Origin: Pocillopora verrucosa
Taxonomy: Eukaryota; Cnidaria; Anthozoa; Scleractinia; Pocilloporidae
Direction of reading: 5' to 3'
NCBI RefSeq assembly: GCF_036669915.1
Contig: NC_089322.1
Location: 4,249,192 to 4,313,191, forward strand
DNA: 64,000 nt
Each line of letters opens with the position of its first letter. Within the stretch, counting starts at the first letter, position 1. A program made the position numbers and the translations under genes. Positions 54,272 to 64,000 of this stretch are shown piece by piece. Below the pieces are notes generated by a model that was not told the origin of the DNA, made no database searches, and was given only the letters and a program-made list of their open reading frames with translations.

Positions 54272-57200
54272 ATGGATATGGAACAACTAAAAAGAAATCA
54301 CATACTTGGTAACAGTACCGAGCAGGAGCCGTTAATGGAAAGTTCCAGTGAAGCGAAACGAAGAATTCCAGTGTGCGTGTATATTTTCACTTTCTTCGCT
54401 GCCATTGGAAGCTTTGAGATAGGATACAACTTCTCGGTCGTTTCTGGAGCAATGATCCTCGTAAAACAAGAGTTTCATTTGTCGACATTTTGGCAAGAGC
54501 TCATCGTGAGCGTAGCAATCGGTACAGCCATAGTGGGAGCACTTCTGGGAGGTTTTGTGAATCAACGATGTGGGCGAAAACCCATGCTTTTAGCTTGTGC
54601 GATGGTGCTAACGGTAGGAGCCGTGGTGGAGGCAATTGCTACATCGAGATATGTTCTACTCATTGGTCGGCTCATTGTGGGTTTCGGAATAGGTAAATAA
54701 GAAAAAAGTAGGTTTTGCGTAATATCTGTAATTTGTAAATCGCTATGCAATATTTGCATAGATATCGCCGTAAATCTCGGAATCAAAAGTTCTCACAAGC
54801 TCAGGAACGGCGGTAAGTACATTAATGAAAGGCTCCTTAGAGCACGGGCGTCTCAAGGGCACGTCTCGAGAGAAAGCGGACAATCTTTTCATGAATTAAA
54901 ATTCCTAAAAAGTGCCAAGGGTTGCTCGACCAGGGGTAAGTTTCGAGAGGAATCGCTGAGAATTTGAACACGTTATAAGGAATAATAGGGAGCTTAAGCA
55001 AACTACGACGGCGACGGCAAAGAGCTCAATTGCTCAGCACGTGCGTTTTAAAACTGTGTACATTTCTTAGCCATCCTATGCAAAACAACAACGTGAAATC
55101 AGCAAAATTTGCGTCGTCTGCGAACCGAAACCGCGACGGCAAATGATTTTAATTTCCATTTGGAACTCAACGCTTCTTTTATACGTTCTGCTGAATCTCG
55201 GAATCAAAAGTTCTCACAAGCTTAGGAACGGCGGTAAGTACATTGATGAAAGGCTCCTTAGAGCACGGGCGTCTCAAGGGCACGTCTCGAGAGAAAGCGG
55301 ACAATCTTTTCATGAATTAAAATTCCTAAAAAGTGCCAAGGGTTGCTCGACCAGGGGTAAGTTTCGAGAGGAATCGCCGAGAATTTGAACACGTTATAAG
55401 GAATAATAGGGAGCTTAAGCAAACTACGACAGCGACGGCAACGAGCTCAATTGCTCAGCACGTGCGTTTTAAAACTGTGTACATTTCTTAGCCATCCTAT
55501 GTAAAACAACAACGTGAAATCAGCAAAATTTGCGTCGTCTGCGAACCGAAACCGCGACGGCAAATGATTTTAATTTCCATTTGGAACTCAACGCTTCTTT
55601 TATACGTTCTGCTGAAGTTGAGGTGTGGCGCTGTATGAGACGGTAAACACATGCAGCCAATTTCTGAAATTCTAATTAAAGGTAGAAATTTATATTTTAA
55701 TCGAAGTCTTCCTTGGTGTTGCCGTCCTGATTGCTGAAGGTCCCTATGGTCGATTTACGACGGTAAATATTTCGAAACAATAACATTATACACGTAAAAT
55801 TAATAAAACTTACTCACATCTTGTGTGTCCTTTGTTGTTTCCGGCGTTTTCTGCCGTTTTAAGCAAGCTAAAAACGGTAGAGAACGCCGGAAACCACAGC
55901 AAGATGGGAGTAATATCTTAGGATTTTACACGTTCATATTTTGAAATAATTATCCACACTAAAAATGGAAATTATAGGTATGCGTCCCTTCCGTTCTAGG
56001 GGTTAAAGGTTTATGCAGCCTAATATCCTATTTTGAATAAGTTGAAATACACTAGTTTTGTTAAAATACTCCCTCTCAAAAACTAAGAAGAATTTTAAAT
56101 AAAAACTAAATTGTGTTTATCTTTGCTTGTAATGATATTCGGTGAGATAGATGACAAGACCTTTTTTTTTTTTTTTTATTTTAATTGTTTGTAGGAGGGG
56201 TGTCTATTACCGTTCCAGTTTATATTGCTGAAATTGCGCCATGGAGTATAAGGGGTCGTTTAGTCTCCGTCCACTATCTATTTCTGACGGGAGCGGAATT
56301 AACGGCTGCTATTATTGACGGTTTATTTAGCCCTTACAAGAAGACAGGATGGAGGTAAAAAGATTTAGAATAATTTCTTTTGTCTTGTATGTTAACTTAT
56401 TTAGATCACTTTCAACAAAATTTGGTCAACATTCAAATTTTAATTTTTTTACTCTGTAGTCAAAGAAAGCAGTTAACTTTAATTTATCGAAAGAAAATCA
56501 CAACATTTTGAAACGAACGCGAGATACGGCTGAAAGAGGAACCTGTGGCGAAGAGCGCAAGGGTTCTCCTGATTTTCGTAAAATAACGGAAATTAAGCTT
56601 CTCACTGGAATGTCAAAAAGTTGTAGAAAAATTGTCAAAAATCCAAAAAATTGCCACCTAAATTTCTCTTGATACATAAACTTAGATTAAAAGTTCAATT
56701 TTTCGTTATTCACAATAATTGCTAACATCGGTCAAGAAAAATTGATTGAAACTGGGTGTTATTAAACAGTCGATCAACAGACCGCATAACCTGCGGAACC
56801 TGCGGAACCCATATTTTTGCAGTTTGAGAAAAGTGATGAGAAATACCTCTACTTAAACGAATTAACATAGGTATGTAGATTTGTTGGATTTTCATGAAAA
56901 TTGGCTGGAATGTTCGTCAAATATTAACGCAGCAAATATTGTGAGGCATGACGAAAATCGAAATATTTCTCTTCAGACGTAGGATCATAACAACCAAAAT
57001 ATTTTCATTGTCCAACTTCCAAATAGTATTCTCAGGAACCGATAGGAACATCGAAAAAAGCCTCACACACTTTGTTAGACTACTTGCTGTTGAGTGAAAC
57101 TGTTCAGTTTGTTTACTGGAGGTCCGCAGAAACGCTGAGGCCGATAATTTAGTTAGGCAAACACCGCTAGTTATGTTTTAATAATTGTAAAATCCTACAT

Positions 57201-60200
57201 CCATTTGGTAGATTCATGTTTGGTTTAGCTGCACTTCCGTCAGCCATCATGTTCGTAGGTTGTCTGTGGCTTCCAGAAAGTCCTAGTTGGCTCGTCAGCC
57301 GGGGCGCCTGTGAACATGCAAGGGAAGTTCTTGTAAGGATCAGAGGAACGTCAGATGTAAACGAGGAGCTGCAAGCTGTAAAAAGCGTTTGTAAGGAACA
57401 AGAATCTTATGATGACAAAAGTAAGTTTCTCAATTATTGGAGGGTTGGGTTACTGATTGATACCTCTACACAAAGCGTAAAGCTCTTTCGAGTGGTTCGA
57501 TTTGAGTTTGAACCCGATGTGATCCTGAGGCAATAATGAAGGGGATTCCGAGTGGGATCTAGGCGCGCGATTGATTGAGACGTGGCACGGGGGAGAATTC
57601 CGGCGTGATCCCGTGGTGGTCCTGCATGGGATCCCCACACTGTGCTCGAGTAAGTTCTGAGTGTGTTCATGTAAAGTATTTTTGTTGTTGTTCTGCTGTC
57701 AATGCAATGAAATTCTAGCATTCCGTTTTCTCATTTTCTTCAGTGGAAAATAGCGATCGCTGATCAAGTTTGTTATTAAAACCTGAACTTTGGAGACCTT
57801 TCACAGTGAGTTATTTGGTGTCACAGAAACGTTTTTTGCAAAATAAAAGGTTGTCATTGTTGTTTTTAGGCAGATTTTATGAGATGTTGACCACTCCAAG
57901 TACAAGGAAGGCTCTTCTAGTTGGCTGTATGTTGGTATCAATGCAAGATCTGTCTGGGATTAATTTGATTCTGTAAGTGAAACGTTTTATTAGCTATGCA
58001 ACTTGAAAGCCCAGATTATAGATCTCTGGGCGAGCCAGGCAGAGTGCGTGGCATAGCTTTGACTATAAGCTAAATGAAAAGGGCCTTTGTTGAGTTACCT
58101 TGTCAATCGTAAAGAATGCATTGCATCAAAATAACAGGTTAGTACGTAGAGATGCATTATCTCGTTAATATTTTCCACCCAACATCTTTTCATCACAAGT
58201 TTTGTTTTTTTTTTTAAACCGTTGAAAAGCCGTAAATTTTTGGCACGTTTGTCAGTTTGGGCTCAAACTTGGAGAATCTTCAAGTGTGATCTTACTCTTT
58301 CCATTATCGAGATCGATTTGGCGCCACAATCCTATTTATTTTCTGGTCGCTCTACCCCGGCGGCGGGCGGGGTACTTTTTAGTGATAAGCGAATGGGGCT
58401 GTGCTGCTTTATGAGGTCGCATTATCACGACTGGATTGACTATAGAACGGGCAAACTTTCAACGGAGTTATTAGAATGGAGTCGCACGCTTTTCGAGATC
58501 TTGGGGTAAGAAAATTCTGGCAAGAAGGGATTTAATCAATGCTCTGTGAGCAAACTCGTGAATTGACAGATGACTTACATGATTTTTTGGATTATGTTTA
58601 ATGTTATCTGGTTTAGGGAATTTTGTGGTTGATTATCATATTTAGAGTACGAGCAGTAGTTCAGTGTTCACTAATGCAGCAAAGAAACAAAGTAACGTTA
58701 GGATAAGAAGGCATTACAATTGAAATGATCATGCTATTACATTTGACAAGGGTGGATGATGTCAGGTGTTTTAAACTGGTTCAAAAGAAAAGGTTGGAAG
58801 TAAATGTGGGTGAAAAGTGAAATTTATTGTCTCTCACTGGAAAATCAAGGCGGTACTGTCTTAATGAAAACATTAATTTCACATCGATCTCACATCGTAA
58901 CAGAAAAAGCTTTTGAACATCTGTAAACTCCGAGCGCTTCCGAGTAAGTGATATTTTTAATGAATCTTGGGATTGTTTTCATGTTCAAGGATTGTAAATT
59001 ACAATTTTATGAAAAACGAAGGTTGTCCTCTTATTTCAGAGTGAATCCTCGCACGCCTGCCAGTCGCTGACGCCGCTTGTTGAAACTAAAACGAAAAAAA
59101 AATAAACTCTTTTAAGATTATCATTGGCTTCTTTTTCACCCCACCACTATTCTTAGCAACAAAGGCCACCATTTCATTTGCTTATTACTCGCCAAAAACT
59201 ATCAAATGCGCTCAAAAGCCTAAAATCGAGAAAAAGTTTACAGGAATCGACCAATCTAGCGAGCGAGTACCATTCTCACATCATATCTACAACTCGCTCT
59301 TGCGCATGCGCGCAATTCACGAGTTAAAAATGGGAAGACTTGCAGTTTTAAAAATGTTATGGTGTTTTGCTTTGATATTTAACAATCGGCTCGCATTATA
59401 GGATGGTCTACTTCTTTAGAAGGTAGAAGCATAAACAGAAAGGGTCTAGGCTGACATTGTGAAAATTGCATTTGCCCCAAAGTGACTAAGATGGGGTCTA
59501 TGATCTGCTGAAGAGTAAATTATATGGAGGAAGAATTTCTTAAAGGCCAACGGCACATACCCAGCAGAAATTGACCTACGTGCCCCCTACCCCTGGCCTT
59601 CACATCAATAATAAAATGAAATGTTGATAAAAGTGTGTTTTTGTTTCCAGATTCTACTGTGCAACTATTTTACAGATGTCAGGTGTACAGGGAGACCGAC
59701 CGGCCCTCTGGCTTGCTGTGGTGATATATTTTGGTAATTTCACATTTCCCTTAGTTGGATTGTATCTGGTAGAGAAAGTAGGACGCCGTAAGCTACTATT
59801 AGGAAGTCTTGCGGGGGTCACTGTTTGCATGTTTCTCTGTGGTGGTGCATTTTACATGGCGAAGCAACACGATGCCGCGATAACCTTTAACGAGAGAGAG
59901 ATTTCTAATATCAGCAACAATTGTCCTGCTACCGGATATTGCTTAGATTGCCTTGGAGTCCGAGAAAACTGTGGATTTTGTTATGCTCAAGACTCTTCCA
60001 ATAATCCTATATATGGTTCTTGTGTTCCAATCAATCTATCTTCTAGCGAGAACACGGCCGCTTTTGGTAGATGCAGTCGCAAGGATCATTCAGTAACATG
60101 GTCGTACCAAGCTTGTCCTAACAAGTATGCGTGGTTAGCAACTTTTGCTCTTGTATTGTACATCGCCGCGTTCGGTCTGGGGATGGGGCCGCTGCCATGG

Positions 60201-60446
60201 ACGATAAATTCTGAGATCTTCCCCCTATGGGCCCGTAGCACGGGGTATGGGTTTGCTACAGCTGTAAAATGGTCAACTAATTTGATGCTATCCATGACTT
60301 TCCTGTCTCTAACTGAATTGATTACGAGTTTCGGGGCGTTTTGGCTGTACGGGGGAATTTCGCTTCTGGGTTGGTTGTTTTTCTTTGCTTATCTTCCTGA
60401 GACGAAAAATAAATCGCTAGAGGAATTGGAACATTTGTTTTCATAG
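54272..60446 (+). CDS. SLC2A13: Gene 6: SLC2A13-like transporter, second subfamily
   Basis: Exons 54272-54692, 56195-56354, 57212-57420, 57870-57972 and 59651-60446 join in phases 1, 2, 1, 2 to 562 aa. It starts [22 protein letters not shown]1 reads [12 protein letters not shown] (Gly to Ser and Met to Ile relative to the other copies; Asn53 kept), TM5 has GAELTAAIIDG (Glu175), then PESPSW, QDLSGIN, KW and eight Cys in the PSI-like loop. In the loop GVRENCGFC replaces GVQENCGFC. Upstream of the start, the leader stop found in other copies (ACTTAG) is ACTTAT, but an earlier in-frame stop near 54224 prevents an N-terminal extension. Possible poly-A signals (AATAAA) lie at 60700-60709. This is the last gene of the array. 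Confidence 0.85.
54775..55616 (+). repeat. Tandem duplication, two 421-bp units, intron 1 of gene 6
   Basis: Units at 54775-55195 and 55196-55616 are nearly identical; both begin TCTCGGAATCAAAAGTTCTC and end ATACGTTCTGCTGAA. Only a few substitutions separate them (for example CTCAGGAACGG/CTTAGGAACGG), so the event is recent. The unit includes part of a MITE. Confidence 0.85.
55407..55746. repeat. MITE with TAGGGA ends, intron 1 of gene 6
   Basis: Left end TAGGGAGCTTAAGCAAACTA, right end TTGCTGAAGGTCCCTA, which are imperfect inverted repeats; GACGGCAA/TTGCCGTC pairs lie inside. The left part is present twice because of the 421-bp duplication (from 54986). Gene 4 and gene 5 have uninterrupted host sequence (GAATAATATGG) here. 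Confidence 0.55.
55817..55908. repeat. Foldback hairpin in intron 1 of gene 6, loop deleted
   Basis: GTTTCCGGCGTTTTCTGCCG pairs with CGGTAGAGAACGCCGGAAAC almost without a loop; genes 4 and 5 keep a loop of about 45 bases. Confidence 0.6.
58536..59323. mobile_element. 788-bp insertion flanked by TTAA in intron 4 of gene 6
   Basis: Genes 4 and 5 read GGATTTAAAAATRGGAAG at this place (TTAA at 41648 and 50599). In gene 6 the TTAA is duplicated (58532-58535 and 59324-59327) with 788 bases between. CTCGTGAATTG near the left end is inverted as CAATTCACGAG at the right end, though about 19 extra bases lie outside the left one. A TTAA target duplication is typical of piggyBac-like transposons. There is no coding region inside. 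Confidence 0.65.
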
Positions 60447-62338
60447 TATATGATAACATTTTAAATTTTGTCTAGTTAGTCAAATTAATTTTTTATCAGA
60501 GAACTCAGAAGTAGCTGCAAAAGGGAAGTACCATCCAGTAGTAGAGGAGCAGAGATTGGAGATCGTTTTTTAGTGATGCGCAATAACTTAGATTTCTTTG
60601 TATTAAAGCTTATTTGCGTATGCACTGTTAGCTTTTGGTGACTAAAAATTTTGCTTGCTGATCGCCATACGTACCAAATGTAATTTAGCATGAGATGAAA
60701 ATAAATAAAGGTAGCGTGCTCTTTTATTCTTCACTTTTGAATTTTTTTCTTGGCGATGTTGTTACTACACTAGCTCAGTTGAACAAGTTCAAACAATGAA
60801 TAACAAAATTCTGGGATACGGGATGAGAAGAAGCCGAAAAAAAAAAAAAATAATAACGAAACATATCAAACTCATGGGGTACAAATAGTCTTAACATGAA
60901 TGTAGTGACCACGCCCACTTCAACACCCCACTCAAATCGAGTGAAATTATCGAATGTTTTACCATCGTGCGGATTCTCTGCGGAAAAAGCACTCAATGTA
61001 CCTCTGAAATATTAAACTATAATATTGTGGCTTTCTATTTCGCTTGTTTTCTAACTTAAAGGTTAAGTTTTCCCCTCGTCATTTTTACCTTTTCTCCGAG
61101 CGGTTGCGTGAAATTAACAAGGCGTTTTTGATCAAAACACGACCGAGCGAAGGGTCTCGGGTGATATCTCTTTTACGCAGGCGCAAATTAAAAATGTACC
61201 GCCAGAATCAATAAGAGGAACAAATTTCCTTTGTTTTGATATGTAAAGTGTCGAACAAAAAGCAGATTTACCTTCATCAAATGGCGTTTAAAAACAGCTG
61301 TATCTTCCTCCTTTTGATTTTTCCTGTTTTGTAAGCGTGAAAGCAGTAGGAGAGGGATCGGGAAACTCAGAGAGCGCTCCGGGAATTAATCTGCCATCGT
61401 TTACATACAAGATAAACAAGTAAGATTTGTGAAGTTCGTTGAAGTATGAAGTCTAAATAAATGCTTTTTTAAAGCTTGTTTGCTGGATTTTTCGTAAACT
61501 TCCCTGATTAATTTTTCGTTTCAGCTTACTAGTCTATACTATTTCAAAGCAATGTCAAGACGAAGACGGAGAACCATGAGTCGGTCCTTTCAACAATCGT
61601 AAACAAAGTGTTTGAGCAATCAGGTATACGAGGTGTAATAATCAATAGCCGCATATCAGAAGTCTTCAGAAAGAAAGTATTCTGTCTTCAGAAAGCTGTT
61701 AAGAAAGCTAATAATCATGGTGGAAGGCAATTAAACGGGCCCTCGGTATCGATTTAATATCATATCGATCTCAATGTCATACAGTTTTGTATCTTTCTTC
61801 CGTAGATTCGCCTTTCTAACGAGGGTGTATGTTGAGAATTCATTGCAAAATCGCTTTGTTTTTTTAATTTCCCTCTTTGACCTGTACGCCATTTTGAAAA
61901 TTCGTAACGGAGAGCATGCGCATTACGTGGGGTAAGTGGTTGCGTACACCTGGAACCGAGAAAAACAAATGTTCGTCGCACTGGGGAAAGAGTTTGATAC
62001 GAGGAGGTTACGAACTTACGGCCTTCGCCTTTGATGGAAAAGCGGCTTTGGAAAGCGTTGTTCTGGAGTTTACCCGCCTGAAATTGGCGCGCTTGTTCTG
62101 ATTACTCGAAAACCATTACACGCGCGAGAAAATAAGATAGCCATAATTCGTGGAAGTATTTTTACGAGCGTTTTTATTTTCCTAGTTTTTGTTGCTTTTT
62201 GTGGTTGCAAAAGACTGGTTTGAAAAAACGTTAAAAATTTTGTGCCCTAAATGTTTCGTGAACTCTTTGCGGATTCAAGGTTCTCTGAATAGACTCCATG
62301 GAGTCAGCTGATCGATCTTGCCTCGATTTCATTATCGC
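60447..62338. other. Intergenic between the transporter array and MCM2
   Basis: AT-rich, no gene recognised. A poly-A stretch lies at 60838-60850. Readings at 61760-61981 (minus) and 61916-62101 (plus) have no recognisable domain. The right part is probably promoter sequence of MCM2; TTGGCGCGC at about 62085-62093 resembles an E2F site. Confidence 0.45.
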
Positions 62339-62346
62339 TCGAAAAA

Positions 62347-62356
62347 CGCGGGAAAA
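62347..62356 (-). promoter_or_regulatory. E2F-like site upstream of MCM2
   Basis: CGCGGGAAAA on the plus strand contains GCGGGAAA, the reverse of the E2F consensus TTTSSCGC, about 40 bases before the MCM2 start codon. MCM genes are classical E2F targets in animals. Binding is inferred from motif and position. Confidence 0.5.
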
Positions 62357-62395
62357 TTGTGTCACGTGAACAGATCAGCCGGAGAAGACGACAGC

Positions 62396-63585
62396 ATGGC
62401 GGTAAGTGAGCTGTTCATTGCAGAAAAAATTGATTTTACTTCGTTAAAGCAAAGCCTCCTTCTCTTGATTTACCGTCGATTTTCATTGCTTTTGCAATAT
62501 AAAGTTCAGATATCTTAGTCTGTAACCACTTCGATCGTTGTTGAGACAGTTACCAAGCATGCTTTCTCCTTGCAGAATGAGTTCTATCGATCGATCATTC
62601 AAATTCACAACATGCGGAGACATGATCGATTACTTCAGAATTTAAATCTTTACAGCTTTTGATGTTGGCTTCGTCCAACTTTCCATGATGAAATCGCTTT
62701 GGTAGAGGGTAAATGAGCCTGAAGTACACGAATGTTTCTTTACTAGGTCTTATTGTAGCGAGCGAATTGTACAAAATTTGTCGAGGCTTCATTTGTACGA
62801 TTTCGCGCTCAAGTTGTCGTAGACCTTTGACAGATCTTTCCTTTTTGAAATTATTTTTCAAGAAAGAGAATCTTTGATTGAAATTTCAGATCATGTTTTT
62901 GAGTCGCGAGACAAATTATCTTCGCAAACTCAGATGAAAATGATGGGAATCAGAAACGAGAGTTCGCGTATTTATCAGTATTTTCCTAAAACTCAATAGG
63001 AATCTTCAAGCAGTATTGGTGTACCCAGCAGTCCTCACAGAGCAGATGGCTTGACGTCAAGTCCAGGAAGGGATCTGCCACCGTTTGAAGATGAAACAGA
63101 TGCAGTCCTTGGTAACGATGATGTGGGAGAGGAGGAAGAAGGGGAAGAATTGTTTGGTGATCGAATGGAACAGTAAGTTTCTTTGAACTTGTTTTAGAAT
63201 TTTCACAGTTAGATCTGTTGATTTGAGTGGTAAGAATTTAATCCAGTACTGAGAGCCTTGCTAGATTTGACAGGATTGTGTGCAGTTAAGGGAAAATTCT
63301 AACCCTTTCACCCCAAGATTTAAATAGTAATTCTCTATACTGTTTGCCATAAATTACACCTTTTAAGAGGTTGAGATGTGAAAACTATTAATGCCATTTT
63401 TATTTCAATGAACAGAGATTACCGTCCAATTCCAGCCCTTGATGTCTATGATCCTGCTGCATTGGATGATGAGGACTTTGATGAGATGACACCAGAAGCT
63501 CGGCAGGAAGCTGAGCGTCTCATGAGGAAGAGGGACAGAGAAGAAGCTGCTGCAAGAGGAAGACTTCATAGGGGACTTCTTTATG
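62396..63585 (+). CDS. MCM2: MCM2, DNA replication licensing factor, N-terminal exons (cut by window edge)
   Basis: Exon 1 has only six coding bases (ATGGCG, 62396-62401, then GTAAGT); exon 2 is 63000-63172; exon 3 is 63416-63585, ending at a GTATTG donor in phase 1. Together they give the first 116 residues of a protein of about 900 in other animals. MCM2 is a subunit of the MCM2-7 helicase loaded at replication origins in the nucleus. The sequence shows the conserved N-terminal tail: [33 protein letters not shown] with SSP phosphorylation-type sites, an acidic [11 protein letters not shown] stretch and DYRPIPALD, then [20 protein letters not shown] and [10 protein letters not shown]. This acidic tail is the histone H3-H4 binding region and a DDK/CDK target in known MCM2. 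The zinc finger and ATPase are beyond the window. Confidence 0.93.
63301..63366 (+). repeat. Partial TTAACCC-family element, intron 2 of MCM2
   Basis: CTAACCCTTTCACCCCAAGA followed by GTTTGCCATAAATTACACC; only the left part is present. Confidence 0.4.
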
Positions 63586-63914
63586 GTATTGACTGAATAT
63601 TTGATATTTTTGTTTATTTTGTAATAGAAGTAAAGTTTTGTCCTTACTTGTTTACAAAGGAGAGATTAAAATAGAACTTGTGAGATCTGGGTTTTGTTAA
63701 AAGCTCTTGCCACTCTCTGTTTAACTGGTAAGCACTGTTTTTGATGCTAAAAATTATATTTCTGAGCTTCTATATTTCAAATTTATTCCTGAGAGAGCAT
63801 GCTTCCAGACACCCCCAAGGGGAGAAGGGTGAGGATTGTGGTCTTATGGCAATGATCATAACTGACATTTTAGGGCTTGCTCATAAAAAAAAAAAAAAAA
63901 TGTCATTCATAACA

Positions 63915-64000
63915 TTAACCTTCTAACTCCCAAGATCTGATTGTTAATTCTCCCTTCTAGCTGCTATATATTTCCTTGTAAATTAGTTATGAAAATTTGG
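63915..64000 (+). repeat. TTAACCC-family element cut by the window edge, intron 3 of MCM2
   Basis: Starts TTAACCTTCTAACTCCCAAG and continues TTCCTTGTAAATTAGTTA, like the left half of 8523-8733. Confidence 0.55.

Noticed and set aside
61760..62101. Possible divergent first exon or small gene upstream of MCM2
   Set aside because: Short open frames on both strands, no recognisable motif and no clear splice partner.

Overview
The window is animal nuclear DNA, most likely from a stony coral or another anthozoan. It is AT-rich, its genes have short exons with canonical GT-AG introns in fixed phases, and its introns hold foldback elements and broken Mutator-like, LINE, Penelope-like and Helitron-like pieces. 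The organism call is inference from gene style and repeats; no marker gene fixes the species.

Layout. 1-2650: nothing firmly recognised. 2651-4053: a three-exon gene for a small, single-pass, cysteine-rich protein (157 aa) of unknown function. 5744-6553 (minus strand): a broken Mutator-like transposase. 7319-60446: a tandem array of six SLC2A13 (HMIT, proton/myo-inositol cotransporter)-type sugar-porter genes, all on the plus strand, each with five coding exons in the same phases (1, 2, 1, 2). 62396 to the right edge: the first three exons of MCM2, the replicative helicase subunit, with E2F-like motifs upstream.

The transporter array. Gene 1 (7319-13003) looks like the conserved ancestor: it keeps the TM1 Asp, PESPRW, QQLSG, the TM11 Asn-Trp and the 8-cysteine PSI-like loop typical of HMIT. 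Genes 2-6 all carry a different first exon ([11 protein letters not shown]), in which the TM1 Asp is Asn, and all have PESPSW for PESPRW. Genes 2 and 3 combine this first exon with exons 2-5 close to gene 1. Genes 4-6 combine it with a distinct exon 2-5 set that has a TM5 Gln to Glu and a TM7 Gln to Asp change. The first exon and its ~200-bp leader have also been amplified on their own: about fifteen first-exon copies are present (three before gene 2 exon 2, six before gene 3 exon 2, relics after genes 4 and 5), in states from intact to truncated, stop-containing, minisatellite-filled or adjoined by a retroelement.

Together the array looks like a local, recent and still active expansion of an inositol or polyol transporter. 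The duplicates have altered proton-coupling and substrate-site residues, which suggests a change of mechanism or substrate. The first-exon cassettes could act as alternative promoters and exons, or be decaying duplicates; transcript data would decide.
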